A stretch of 46,784 nt of DNA from Candidatus Aveggerthella excrementigallinarum. Lineage in GTDB: Bacteria; Actinomycetota; Coriobacteriia; Coriobacteriales; Eggerthellaceae. The translations under genes were made by a program, and so were the position numbers. Positions 36,681-45,752 of the stretch are shown in pieces (position 1 is the stretch's first letter; each line of letters opens with the position of its first letter). The DNA lies in contig DVLD01000044.1 in the NCBI GenBank assembly GCA_018715725.1, positions 1 to 46,784 on the forward strand, read 5' to 3'. Under the pieces are notes generated by a model, which saw only the letters and a program-made list of their open reading frames with translations, was not told the origin of the DNA and searched no databases.

Positions 36681-38411
36681 TTAATCCTTCAGCGGAGAGT
36701 GCGTGCGACGGCGGCAGTACGATTCCAGCTGGTCCTTCGTGAGGACCTTTTCCGTCTTCTTGTTCACGTCCACGATGGTCACGCGCTCCGTGCAGGAGTA
36801 GCACGGGTCGATGCTGCCCACAATCAGAGCGGCATCCGAGATGGTGTTGCCGCGGAACATGTAGCGCAGCACCGGCCAGTTGCTGTACGTGGCGGCCTTC
36901 GCGCGCCAGCGGTAGCACTTCTGGTTGTCGCCCACCATGGCCCAGTGCACGTCCTCGCCGCGCGGCGCCTCGGTGAAACCGAGCGCGAACTTGTGCGGGT
37001 CGTACGTCCAGTCCTCGGTAAGGATTGGGCCGGATGGCGCGTTCTCGAGCAGGTACTCCACCATGTCGAAGCTGTCAAACACCTCGTCGATGCGCACGAG
37101 CGTGCGACTCAGCACGTCGCACCCGTCGTACGAGCGCGCCTTGAAGGAATCCTGCAGCATCTTGTAGCCGTCGAAGGGATGGTCGAAGCGCACGTCCCGC
37201 GCGAACCCGCTGCCGCGAACGCACGGGCCCACCGGGCTGAACGCGCGCGCGATCTTCGGATCAAGCCGACCGACGCCCTTCGCGCGTCCTTCGAAGTTCG
37301 GCGTCTCGAGCAGGGCGTCCACCACGCTGCACGTCTCGTCGCGCAGCTCGTGGACCAGCCTGATCGTCTCCATCTTCTGCTCGGCCAGGATGTCGCGACG
37401 CACGCCGCCAATAAGGTTCAGTCCGTACGTCTTGCGATGGCCGGTCAAAAGCTCTGCGAGGTCCATGGCCTTCTCGCGCACGCGCCAGAAGTGCTGGAAG
37501 CCCGTGTCGAACCCGCAGTAGTGGCATACCAAACCCAGGTTGAGCAGGTGTGAGTGCAAACGCTCGACCTCCAGGACGAGCGCACGAATGGCCTGAGCGC
37601 GCGCAGGCACCTCGATGCCCTGCGCGTTCTCCACGGCCTCCGCGTACGCCACCGAATGGGCACACCCGCAAATGCCACAAATACGGTCCGCCAGGAACGT
37701 GACGGCGTCGTAGTTCAGGCGCGACTCGGCGACCTTCTCCATGCCACGATGGATGTAGAACAGACGGTAGTCGGCGTCGACGATCTCTTCGCCTTCGACG
37801 AACAGGCGGAAATGCCCCGGCTCGTCCGAGGTGATATGGAGCGGGCCCATGGGCACGACCGTGGTCTCGCGGTCGCCGGTGTCGGAGAGAAACGTGTAGT
37901 TCTCCACGTCGCGAACCGGCTGCGGACGATGGCGGTAGTCCATGGAGTCCTTGCGCAGCGGATAGAGGTTGTCCGGCCAGTCGTCGGGCAGCACCAAGCG
38001 GCGCTCGTCGGGCAGGCCGACGGGGCGCAGGCCGTACATGTCGCGCACCTCGCGCTCGCTCCACACGCACGCGGGGACGCGCGGCGTGACGGAGGGGAAC
38101 TCGAGCGTGTCGGGATCGACCTCGGCGCGGACGACGACCCAGCCCTTATCCTCCTCTTCCATGGACAGCACGTAGTACAGCGCGTAGCAGCCTTTGATGG
38201 GCCGCTCGTCGTTGCCGATCATGACCGGGAGCCAGCCGCCGCGCCCGAAGTACAGGTACTCCACCACGTCAGGCAGCGCGTCGGTTGCCACCGTGACCGT
38301 AACCTGGTCGTCGGTCTGCCACGCTACGTCCTTCACGACGCCGGGAAACCGCTCTCGAACTGCCTCGACATGGCTGGCGCCCGGCTTTTTCGACAATGCC
38401 TTTCTTTTCAC
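36681..38411 (-). CDS. hyfG: [NiFe]-hydrogenase large subunit fused to NuoC-like domain, HyfG/HycE (group 4 type)
   Basis: 'DRICGICGCAHSVAYAEA' and 'DPCYSCTERVTIVDVNKKTEKVLTKDQLESYCRRRTHSPLKD' with maturation C-tail; NuoC-like 'LEFPSVTPRVPACVWSEREVRDMYGLRPVGLPDERRLVLPDDWPDNLYPLRKD'. Confidence 0.95.
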   Translation of the reverse strand: MKRKALSKKPGASHVEAVRERFPGVVKDVAWQTDDQVTVTVATDALPDVVEYLYFGRGGWLPVMIGNDERPIKGCYALYYVLSMEEEDKGWVVVRAEVDPDTLEFPSVTPRVPACVWSEREVRDMYGLRPVGLPDERRLVLPDDWPDNLYPLRKDSMDYRHRPQPVRDVENYTFLSDTGDRETTVVPMGPLHITSDEPGHFRLFVEGEEIVDADYRLFYIHRGMEKVAESRLNYDAVTFLADRICGICGCAHSVAYAEAVENAQGIEVPARAQAIRALVLEVERLHSHLLNLGLVCHYCGFDTGFQHFWRVREKAMDLAELLTGHRKTYGLNLIGGVRRDILAEQKMETIRLVHELRDETCSVVDALLETPNFEGRAKGVGRLDPKIARAFSPVGPCVRGSGFARDVRFDHPFDGYKMLQDSFKARSYDGCDVLSRTLVRIDEVFDSFDMVEYLLENAPSGPILTEDWTYDPHKFALGFTEAPRGEDVHWAMVGDNQKCYRWRAKAATYSNWPVLRYMFRGNTISDAALIVGSIDPCYSCTERVTIVDVNKKTEKVLTKDQLESYCRRRTHSPLKD

Positions 38412-38425
38412 CGTTTGCCTTCTTT

Positions 38426-40000
38426 CTACTCGGACGCGGCGTCAGCGGCGCCGTCAGTCGCAGCGAACAAGTCCTTGAACAGAGGCGCTTGCTGAAGCGC
38501 GTCGGAATCCTGCTGCAAGACCACTGACGTCGCCTCCTCGATGCCGCTCAGCAGCGGCTGCGGCATGGCGACGCCGAACCACACGATCACGACGGCCAGC
38601 ACGATCTCGGGCACGAACGCGAGCGGCTTGACGTCGCGTTTTTCCATGCCCTCCGGAGGCGTCCCCATGACAGACCCCGTCACCACGCGCGCGAACGCCG
38701 CGATGACGACCGTGAGGGCGATAGCGGCGATAATGACGGCCCACAGCTTGTCGGACAGCACGCCCGAAACGAACATGGACACCTCGGAGACGAACATGGC
38801 GAACGGCGGGAACGCCGAGAGCCCGAACATGCCGACTGCAAGCAGCACGGCGGTCACCGGAGCGACCTTGATCATGCCGCTGATTTTGTTCAAGTCGCGC
38901 GTGCCGTATTTCATGAGCACGTTGCCGGACAGGCAGAACACGAAGCTCTTCGTGAGGCCGTGCATGACGCAATGCAGCAGTGCCGCGGCGACGCCGAGCG
39001 GGCCACCGAAGCCCAGGCACAGCGCAATGACGCCCACGTTCTCGCACGAGCTGTACGCCAGCTTGCGCTTGAGGTCGTCTTGCGAGAAGACGGCGAGCGC
39101 CGCGACAGCGACAGACAGCAAGCCGAGCACGAGCATGACGGCCTGCGGGAACCCCTGGCCCACGCACTGCACGGCTAGAATGTAGAAGCGGATGATCACG
39201 AGCATGGCGCATTTCAGCAGCACGCCCGAAAGCAGGCCGGACACCGGGCTCGGCGCCTCGGAGTGCGCGTCGGGCAGCCACGTGTGCATGGGGAACAAGC
39301 CGGCCTTCGTGCCGAAGCCAATGGCCGCGAACACGAACGCGATCTGCACAATCATGGCATCAAACTGGGATGCGTAGGGCAAGAGCTCCGTCCAGAACAC
39401 CGCCTGGTGCGGGTCTGCCATGATGTCCGCCGCGTTCGCGTAGACGAGCACGGTGCTGTACAGGCCGAACGCCACGCCCGCCGTGCAGACGATGACGTAC
39501 TTCCATGCTGCCTCGAGCGACAGCTTCGTGTTGTACGACCCCACGAGGAAGACCGTGGAGAGCGTTGTGGCCTCGATGCCGACCCACATCATGATGATGT
39601 TGTTGGACATGGAGACGAGCAGCATCGTGAACACGAACAGGTCGAAGAACACGTAGAACTGCTTCACCTGGCCAGGGCCCATATGCCCGATCTCCACGTC
39701 ATGGCGCACGTACGGCACGGCGAACAGGCCCGTCAAGAACCCGACCGCGCCGATGAGCGCCAAGAAGACGCAGCCGAGCGCATCCAGGTGGAACCAATAC
39801 CCCACCGCATCCTGGGGCTGGCCGGACCCCACGACACCGACGACGAGAACGACGGCCAGCGCGAGCACGCCTGCCAGCGAGACGACGTGCAGCGTCTCGT
39901 AGATCGGGCGCGGCGTCGCCTTCGCCGGAAGGATCGCCATAATCACGGCGGCGGCGACTGGGAGCGCCATGACCGCCATCATGAGCGTTGCGTAATCCAT
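38426..40000 (-). CDS. hyfF: Hydrogenase-4 membrane subunit HyfF (NuoN/L-like antiporter family)
   Basis: 'GLFPMHTWLPDAHSEAPSPVSGLLSGVLLKCAMLVIIRF', 'DDLKRKLAYSSCENVGVIAL'. Confidence 0.9.
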   Translation of the reverse strand: MDYATLMMAVMALPVAAAVIMAILPAKATPRPIYETLHVVSLAGVLALAVVLVVGVVGSGQPQDAVGYWFHLDALGCVFLALIGAVGFLTGLFAVPYVRHDVEIGHMGPGQVKQFYVFFDLFVFTMLLVSMSNNIIMMWVGIEATTLSTVFLVGSYNTKLSLEAAWKYVIVCTAGVAFGLYSTVLVYANAADIMADPHQAVFWTELLPYASQFDAMIVQIAFVFAAIGFGTKAGLFPMHTWLPDAHSEAPSPVSGLLSGVLLKCAMLVIIRFYILAVQCVGQGFPQAVMLVLGLLSVAVAALAVFSQDDLKRKLAYSSCENVGVIALCLGFGGPLGVAAALLHCVMHGLTKSFVFCLSGNVLMKYGTRDLNKISGMIKVAPVTAVLLAVGMFGLSAFPPFAMFVSEVSMFVSGVLSDKLWAVIIAAIALTVVIAAFARVVTGSVMGTPPEGMEKRDVKPLAFVPEIVLAVVIVWFGVAMPQPLLSGIEEATSVVLQQDSDALQQAPLFKDLFAATDGAADAASE

Positions 40001-40010
40001 GGCACCTCAC

Positions 40011-40664
40011 CTACCCTTTCAATTCCATCAGATCGTCGGCATCAAGCGTGCCGGCGGTGCGGTAGATGCGCATCGCCACGACCGCCATGATGACGACGGC
40101 GAAGATCGCGTCGGTGGCGATGCCCACCTCGACAAGCTCGGGAGCTTGTGGTGCCAGCAGCGCCAGCGTGACGTGGGAACCGTTCTCCATCAGGCAGTAG
40201 CCGAAAATCTGCTTGACGATGTTGCGCTGCGTGACGATGCACGTCAGGCCGATGAAGAAGTGCGCGAGCGAGATGGCGAGCGCCGGCTTCACGTCCGCGG
40301 CGGTCGGCAAGTCGATGCCTTGGACGACCACGAAGCACACGAACACCTCGATCGCGATAAGGACGATGCTCTTCACCGGCGTGAGCTTCGGCTCGAGGCC
40401 TGCGCCCGCATCGCCCATCTTCTTGCACACGAACAGAATGGCAAGCGGCACGAACAGGACTTTCGTGACGAATCCCGTGCCCGCCCATGTGTACAGTTCC
40501 GTCGACCCGGTCGTCATGCCCAGCACCACGAACAGCGAGATGAGCACGAGCGACTGGACCGCGTACAGGAAGGCTGCTTTGCGCGGCGCCTTCGAAAGCA
40601 CCACGAGCATCGAGGTCAGGATGAGCGCGCCTCCCAGGATGTTGACCAATGTGTAACCTGTCAT
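40011..40664 (-). CDS. hyfE: Hydrogenase-4 membrane subunit HyfE (NuoK-like C-terminus)
   Basis: 'FIGLTCIVTQRNIVKQIFGYCLMENGSHVTLALLAPQAPELVEVGIATDAIFAVVIMAVVAMRIYR'. Confidence 0.9.
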   Translation of the reverse strand: MTGYTLVNILGGALILTSMLVVLSKAPRKAAFLYAVQSLVLISLFVVLGMTTGSTELYTWAGTGFVTKVLFVPLAILFVCKKMGDAGAGLEPKLTPVKSIVLIAIEVFVCFVVVQGIDLPTAADVKPALAISLAHFFIGLTCIVTQRNIVKQIFGYCLMENGSHVTLALLAPQAPELVEVGIATDAIFAVVIMAVVAMRIYRTAGTLDADDLMELKG

Positions 40665-40673
40665 GCTGACTCC

Positions 40674-42131
40674 TTATCCCAACCACGCGGCAGCGATGAA
40701 GCTCGACGCGACCGTCATGACGATGAGCACAACGAACACGCCCTGCATGGCTTTCGGCACCGGCTGGGCCTGGGCCACCGTCTCAGACGGTTCGCCCGGC
40801 AGCACGCTGCCCATCCACTTGAGGAACCATGCGAAGCAGCCGACGGTCTCCACGAGCGCCAAGATGACGATCACCATCAGCGCAGGGTTCGCCTCGGCGA
40901 CCGAGAAGCCACCGAAGAACAGCGCCGTCTTGCTGAAGAAGCAGTTCATGGGCGGCACGCCGGCGATTGCCAAAGCCGCGACGGCGAAGCCCACGCCCAG
41001 CAGCGGCTGCTTCTTGAGCACGCCTTTAATCTTCGGGAGCATACGCGTGCCCAACGTGTAGCTGAACGCGCCTGCCACCAGGAAGAACAGCGTCTTCGCG
41101 AACGCATGGTTGAACATGTGCATGACGCTGCCTTCGAACGCAAGGTCGCTGCCGAAGATGAAGAACGAGAAGCCCAGGAAGATGTACGCCAATTGCGAGA
41201 TGGTGGAGAACGCCAACAGACGCTTCATGTCCTTCTGCGGCAGATACATGAAGAACGCGAACAGGCACGTGAGGATGCCGCCGACGGCGACGACCCAACC
41301 CACCGGCTCCGGCACCGGGCCGGCGCCCACGAGCACGCGGGCGAAAACCGCCACGCCCACTTTGACCATGGACGCGCCGTGCAGATACGCCGACACCGGC
41401 GTGGGCGCCTCCATAGCGGAGGGCAGCCACATGTAGAACGGCAGCTGCGCGGACTTGCCCCACGCAGCGATGAGCACGGCGATGAGCACGAACGTCTTCC
41501 AGAAGTCATCAAGCTGGGCGATGGCGTCCGTAGCGAACGTGCCCGTCTGGAAGTACAGGGCTCCGGCGCCGACATAGAGGCCCAGCGATGCGATATGGGT
41601 GATGATGAGCGCCTTCAGCGCCGACTTGCGCGCGGTGGGCGTGTCGTAGTAGCCGATCAGCGCCCACGAGCACGCACCCGTGATCTCGAAGAACACGAGC
41701 TGCCCCACCACAGTGGACGAGTAGACGACGCCCGCCATGGCGCCGATGAACACTGTGAAGAAGGCGTAGAAGCGACGACGCGGCGCATCGGGATGCTCGC
41801 GGTTGCCCGCGTTCAGATAGCCAACCGAGTAGATAGCGATAAGCAGGCCGATACCCACGAAGCAGGGCGCCAGCATGACGCTCATCTTGTCAAACACGAA
41901 GCCCATGACCTCGGCGCCCCCGAGCCCAATGAGCTGCACGGCGACGGACTCCTGCCCGCTGCCGGCAAGGACAAGCCACGCACCGACCGACAAGGCCGTC
42001 GATATGGCGGCAGCCACGATGCAAAGGCCTTTCGCCATGCGCTGCGGCGACGCGACGATCAACAGCGCCGCGACAAAGGGCACGAGGATAGAGCCAATCG
42101 CAAGGAGGGGCAGGGTTTGTTCAAGCAACAT
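40674..42131 (-). CDS. hyfD: Hydrogenase-4 membrane subunit HyfD (NuoL-like)
   Basis: 'AAWGKSAQLPFYMWLPSAMEAPTPVSAYLHGASMVKVGVAVFAR', 'PQKDMKRLLAFSTISQLAYI'. Confidence 0.9.
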   Translation of the reverse strand: MLLEQTLPLLAIGSILVPFVAALLIVASPQRMAKGLCIVAAAISTALSVGAWLVLAGSGQESVAVQLIGLGGAEVMGFVFDKMSVMLAPCFVGIGLLIAIYSVGYLNAGNREHPDAPRRRFYAFFTVFIGAMAGVVYSSTVVGQLVFFEITGACSWALIGYYDTPTARKSALKALIITHIASLGLYVGAGALYFQTGTFATDAIAQLDDFWKTFVLIAVLIAAWGKSAQLPFYMWLPSAMEAPTPVSAYLHGASMVKVGVAVFARVLVGAGPVPEPVGWVVAVGGILTCLFAFFMYLPQKDMKRLLAFSTISQLAYIFLGFSFFIFGSDLAFEGSVMHMFNHAFAKTLFFLVAGAFSYTLGTRMLPKIKGVLKKQPLLGVGFAVAALAIAGVPPMNCFFSKTALFFGGFSVAEANPALMVIVILALVETVGCFAWFLKWMGSVLPGEPSETVAQAQPVPKAMQGVFVVLIVMTVASSFIAAAWLG

Positions 42132-42149
42132 AATCGATCCTCCTCTCCC

Positions 42150-43079
42150 CTAGATTCCCAGGACGCAGAACACGAGCGCGAGCACCGACACGCCCACGAT
42201 GGTCCACGTCTGACGGCTCATGTACTTCCACCGCACGCGCGACACCAGGTTCTCCACAATGGAGCAGACGAAGAAGATGGCCGCGACCTTGACCACGAAG
42301 ACCAGCGCGCCCAGGGCGAGCGCCGGAATCGTGAGCTCGGTGGCACTGCCGAACGGCAGAAAGACGGCTATGAACCAGCTCACCACGATGACCTGCTTCA
42401 TGGACAAGGACGCCTTGGCCATGGCGAGCGAAGGGCCGGAGTACTCAGCCAGGGGGCCTTCCTGCAGCTCTTGCTCCGCCTCCGCCACGTCGTAGGGCAA
42501 CTTGCCCAGCTCCACGTAGCAGGCGAGCGCGAACGCCGCGGCGGCGACCACCACCGCGACCGGGGACGTGACCGACAGCGAGCCAATCGCCTCGCCCATG
42601 GCGCCGATGTTCGTCGTGCCCGTTGCAAGCGCGGCGACGAACAGCGCGAGCATCATGGAAGGCTCCACGAGCACGCCCACGATCAGTTCGCGAATGCCGC
42701 CGACGCCGGAGTACGCATCGGAGCTGTCAACAGCCGCCAGCGCGAAGAAGAAGCGCGGGAGCGCGAGCAAGTAGATGATGGTGATCACGTCGCCGAGCAC
42801 GGGGATTGGGCAGGCACGCGTGATCATGGGCATGCCGCACGCAAGGATGAGCAAGACGCCCATGTACAGAGGCGGCATGAGACGGAACACAAAGCTTGAA
42901 TGCTGCGTGCGTACGTCCTGGCGCTTCAGCAGCTTCGCGATGTCGTAATAATCCTGCAGGATGGAGGGGCCGCGACGGGTGTGCATCTTCGCGCGCATCC
43001 ATCGCGCCGTTCCCGAAACGAGCGGCGCCAACAGCATGAGCAGGAGAGCCTGCACGATGGCGATGATAATCTCAGTCAT
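42150..43079 (-). CDS. hyfC: Hydrogenase-4 membrane subunit HyfC/HycD (NuoH-like)
   Basis: 'ARWMRAKMHTRRGPSILQDYYDIAKLLKRQDV', 'LPYDVAEAEQELQEGPLAEYSGPSLAMAKASLSMKQVI'. Confidence 0.92.
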   Translation of the reverse strand: MTEIIIAIVQALLLMLLAPLVSGTARWMRAKMHTRRGPSILQDYYDIAKLLKRQDVRTQHSSFVFRLMPPLYMGVLLILACGMPMITRACPIPVLGDVITIIYLLALPRFFFALAAVDSSDAYSGVGGIRELIVGVLVEPSMMLALFVAALATGTTNIGAMGEAIGSLSVTSPVAVVVAAAAFALACYVELGKLPYDVAEAEQELQEGPLAEYSGPSLAMAKASLSMKQVIVVSWFIAVFLPFGSATELTIPALALGALVFVVKVAAIFFVCSIVENLVSRVRWKYMSRQTWTIVGVSVLALVFCVLGI

Positions 43080-43092
43080 GACGCACCTCCTC

Positions 43093-45108
43093 CTAGATCA
43101 GAACGGACAGGCACAGGAAGAACACGAGCGCTGCCACGATGTAGAGGATGTACACGCGGAAGTCGCCGCACTCTATCTTGCGCACCTGCTGTCCAAGCCA
43201 GACGACGAGCGTCGCCACGGTGTCGACGAGGTACTTGTCGCCCGCCGTCTCGGCAACCGAAGCGCCCTTGACCGTGCCCTGGAACAGGGCCACGAACTTG
43301 CCGCTTTGGGCCGACATGAACGAGCGTATGCGGTACAGGGGCCCCAGGACCATTTCGACCTGGGAGGCGAAGCTCGTCGCGATGACGGGCATTTCGGCCT
43401 CGGCTTTGTAGCCGCACGCCCACGGGTCGCGGACGACGCCCGTGCCGCCCGTGCCGAGCGCAGCGCGCAGGCCCCACAGCAGAGCCACGAGCGCGATCAT
43501 GAGCACGGCGAGCAGCGGGGTGGAGACCGTGCTGCCGATAGCCGGGTTCACCAACTCCATGCCGACGGCGGCGCCGACGGTCGGAGCGGTGGTCATGGCG
43601 GTCGCGATGTGCTCCATGACCGGGGCGACCCACGGGGCGCCCACGCCCAGGAACACGCACGCCGCCGCCAGGACGGCCATGCCCGCCTTCATGGGACCAG
43701 GAACTTCTTTCGCCTGGCGCGCCACGTCGGAACGCGGCGCGGACAGGAACGTCACGCCGTACGCCTTCACGAAGCAGGTGACGGCCAGCGCACCGGTGAT
43801 GGCCAACGCCACGGCGCCGAACGCGGCGACGACCTTGATGACAGCGTCACCCGCGAACGCGGTCGTGAACAGGGACTGGTAGGTGTACCACTCGGACACG
43901 AAGCCGTTCAGCGGCGGAATGGCCGAGATGGCCAGCGAGCCGATGAGGAAGCACATCGCCGTGACCGGCATGACGCGCGCAAGGCCGCCCATCTTCTCCA
44001 TGTTGCGCGTGCCGGTGGCGTACAGCACCGAGCCGGCGCCCAGGAACAGGAGGCCCTTGAACACGGCATGGTTGAGCAGGTGGTAGAAGCCCGCCATGAA
44101 GCCGATGACAGCGATGGCTGGCTGGCCGAGCGCCATCCCAATGAACCCGACGCCTACGCCGAGCAGGATGATGCCGATGTTCTCGACGGAGTGGTAGGCG
44201 AGCAGCTTCTTGATGTCGTGCTCCGCCAGGGCGTAGACGACGCCCAGGACGGACGAGGCCGCACCGAACAGCAGCACGAGAACGCCCCACCACAGCTGAA
44301 CCTCAGACGAGGACAAAAGGTCGAGGCCCACCTTGACGATGCCGAACACGCCGATTTTGATCATGCCGCCGGACATGAGGGCCGACACGTTCGAAGGCGC
44401 CGCCGGATGGGCCTGGGGCAACCATGAATGGAACGGGACCATGCCCGCCTTGCAGCCGAACCCGATGAACGCGAGCACGAACACGAGCGACGCGATGACC
44501 GGGCTGAACCCATGCTCGCGGATGCTCTGGAACTCGAAGCTCCCGGTGGTGCCCGCCATGGTGAAGAACGAGATCATGATGAGCAAAAAGCCCGCATGCG
44601 CCATGACCAGGTAGAGGAAGCCGCCCTTGATGGAGGTTTCCTTCTGCTCGATGATGACGAGGAAGTACGAGGTCAGCGACATGAGCTCGAAGAACACGAG
44701 GAACCAGAACGCGTTGTCCGTGCAGATGACGCCCATCATGGACGCGACGAACAGGTTCATGAAGAAGCCCAAGGCGCCAACGCCGTGTTTTTTGTACTCG
44801 TCGAAGTACGAAAGGCCGTACACCCAGGCAACGAGCGCCAAGAGCGAGATCACCAGGACGAGCAGGCCTGACAACGGGTTGAACAGCAACGAGAAGTTCG
44901 CGAACGAGAACGGGGTCGCGATGCTCACGAGCTCGGGCTCTCCGAAGATCGCCATCGCGCCGGCGCCCAGGCCGCAGATCGACGCCGCAACGCCTGCGAT
45001 GCACGCGACCGCTTTCGCCGCGGAGACCGAACGGCCCACGAGCAGCGCGAGCACGCCGCCGACGCACGAGACGGCAACGGACGCAAGGAACAGAACCGAT
45101 GCGCTCAT
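43093..45108 (-). CDS. hyfB: Hydrogenase-4 membrane subunit HyfB/HycC (NuoL-like)
   Basis: 'AGMVPFHSWLPQAHPAAPSNVSALMSGGMIKIGVFGIVKVGL', 'HDIKKLLAYHSVENIGIILLGVG'. Confidence 0.93.
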   Translation of the reverse strand: MSASVLFLASVAVSCVGGVLALLVGRSVSAAKAVACIAGVAASICGLGAGAMAIFGEPELVSIATPFSFANFSLLFNPLSGLLVLVISLLALVAWVYGLSYFDEYKKHGVGALGFFMNLFVASMMGVICTDNAFWFLVFFELMSLTSYFLVIIEQKETSIKGGFLYLVMAHAGFLLIMISFFTMAGTTGSFEFQSIREHGFSPVIASLVFVLAFIGFGCKAGMVPFHSWLPQAHPAAPSNVSALMSGGMIKIGVFGIVKVGLDLLSSSEVQLWWGVLVLLFGAASSVLGVVYALAEHDIKKLLAYHSVENIGIILLGVGVGFIGMALGQPAIAVIGFMAGFYHLLNHAVFKGLLFLGAGSVLYATGTRNMEKMGGLARVMPVTAMCFLIGSLAISAIPPLNGFVSEWYTYQSLFTTAFAGDAVIKVVAAFGAVALAITGALAVTCFVKAYGVTFLSAPRSDVARQAKEVPGPMKAGMAVLAAACVFLGVGAPWVAPVMEHIATAMTTAPTVGAAVGMELVNPAIGSTVSTPLLAVLMIALVALLWGLRAALGTGGTGVVRDPWACGYKAEAEMPVIATSFASQVEMVLGPLYRIRSFMSAQSGKFVALFQGTVKGASVAETAGDKYLVDTVATLVVWLGQQVRKIECGDFRVYILYIVAALVFFLCLSVLI

Positions 45109-45686
45109 CTCGACCTCCTTATCTCCGCAATGCTTTCCTGGACGTCGCCCACAGCGAGCGCCGCTTCAAGCCGCCTGTCCTTGATGGAACCGGCGATCTC
45201 CTCTTCCCGAACGTATTCCAACGCGGCCGTCGGGCAGGCCGCGACGCAGCGCGGATCGCCCGCGCACAAATCACATTTGACTGCGCACGTGTACACGCCG
45301 ATGTCGTAGCGCAGGATGGGATCGAGGCGTTTCGGGTACGTTGGCGTGTTGACGCTCGTGCCCGCGACGCCTGCGATCGACGTTCCTGCAGGATGGATTG
45401 CGCCGAACGGGCACACCACCGCGCACAGCTTGCAGCCGACGCAGTGCTGCTCGTTGACGTGCACCATCCCGTCCTCGCGCGTGATTGCCGCCACTGGGCA
45501 CACCTCAAGACAAGGCGCGCCTTCGCAGTGGTGGCAGGTGACCGCTGCCGAGATCCCCTTGGTCTGGACCAAGGACAACCTCGGTTCGCTTTGCAGCCCG
45601 CGGGCGATATGCCCCTCGCTGCAAGCCGCCCGGCAGGTGCCGCAGCCAATGCACCTATCGGGGTGAATGCTGATGAATCGATTCAC
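45105..45686 (-). CDS. hyfA: 4Fe-4S ferredoxin-type electron transfer subunit HyfA/HycB/HydN-like
   Basis: 'DRCIGCGTCRAACSEGH', 'HHCEGAPCLEVCPVAA', 'HCVGCKLCAVVCPFGAI', 'CDLCAGDPRCVAACPTAAL'. Confidence 0.9.
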   Translation of the reverse strand: MNRFISIHPDRCIGCGTCRAACSEGHIARGLQSEPRLSLVQTKGISAAVTCHHCEGAPCLEVCPVAAITREDGMVHVNEQHCVGCKLCAVVCPFGAIHPAGTSIAGVAGTSVNTPTYPKRLDPILRYDIGVYTCAVKCDLCAGDPRCVAACPTAALEYVREEEIAGSIKDRRLEAALAVGDVQESIAEIRRSR

Positions 45687-45752
45687 ATCCGCTCCTTTGG
45701 TCTCGACGGGCCCGACCGCCAGGAACGCGAGCGGGCCCGTTGCGGATTTCCC

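Noticed and set aside
39999-42899. 966-aa plus-strand ORF opposite hyfC-hyfE
   Set aside because: Shadow ORF from GC-rich codon bias; the minus-strand Hyf subunits are clear membrane proteins.
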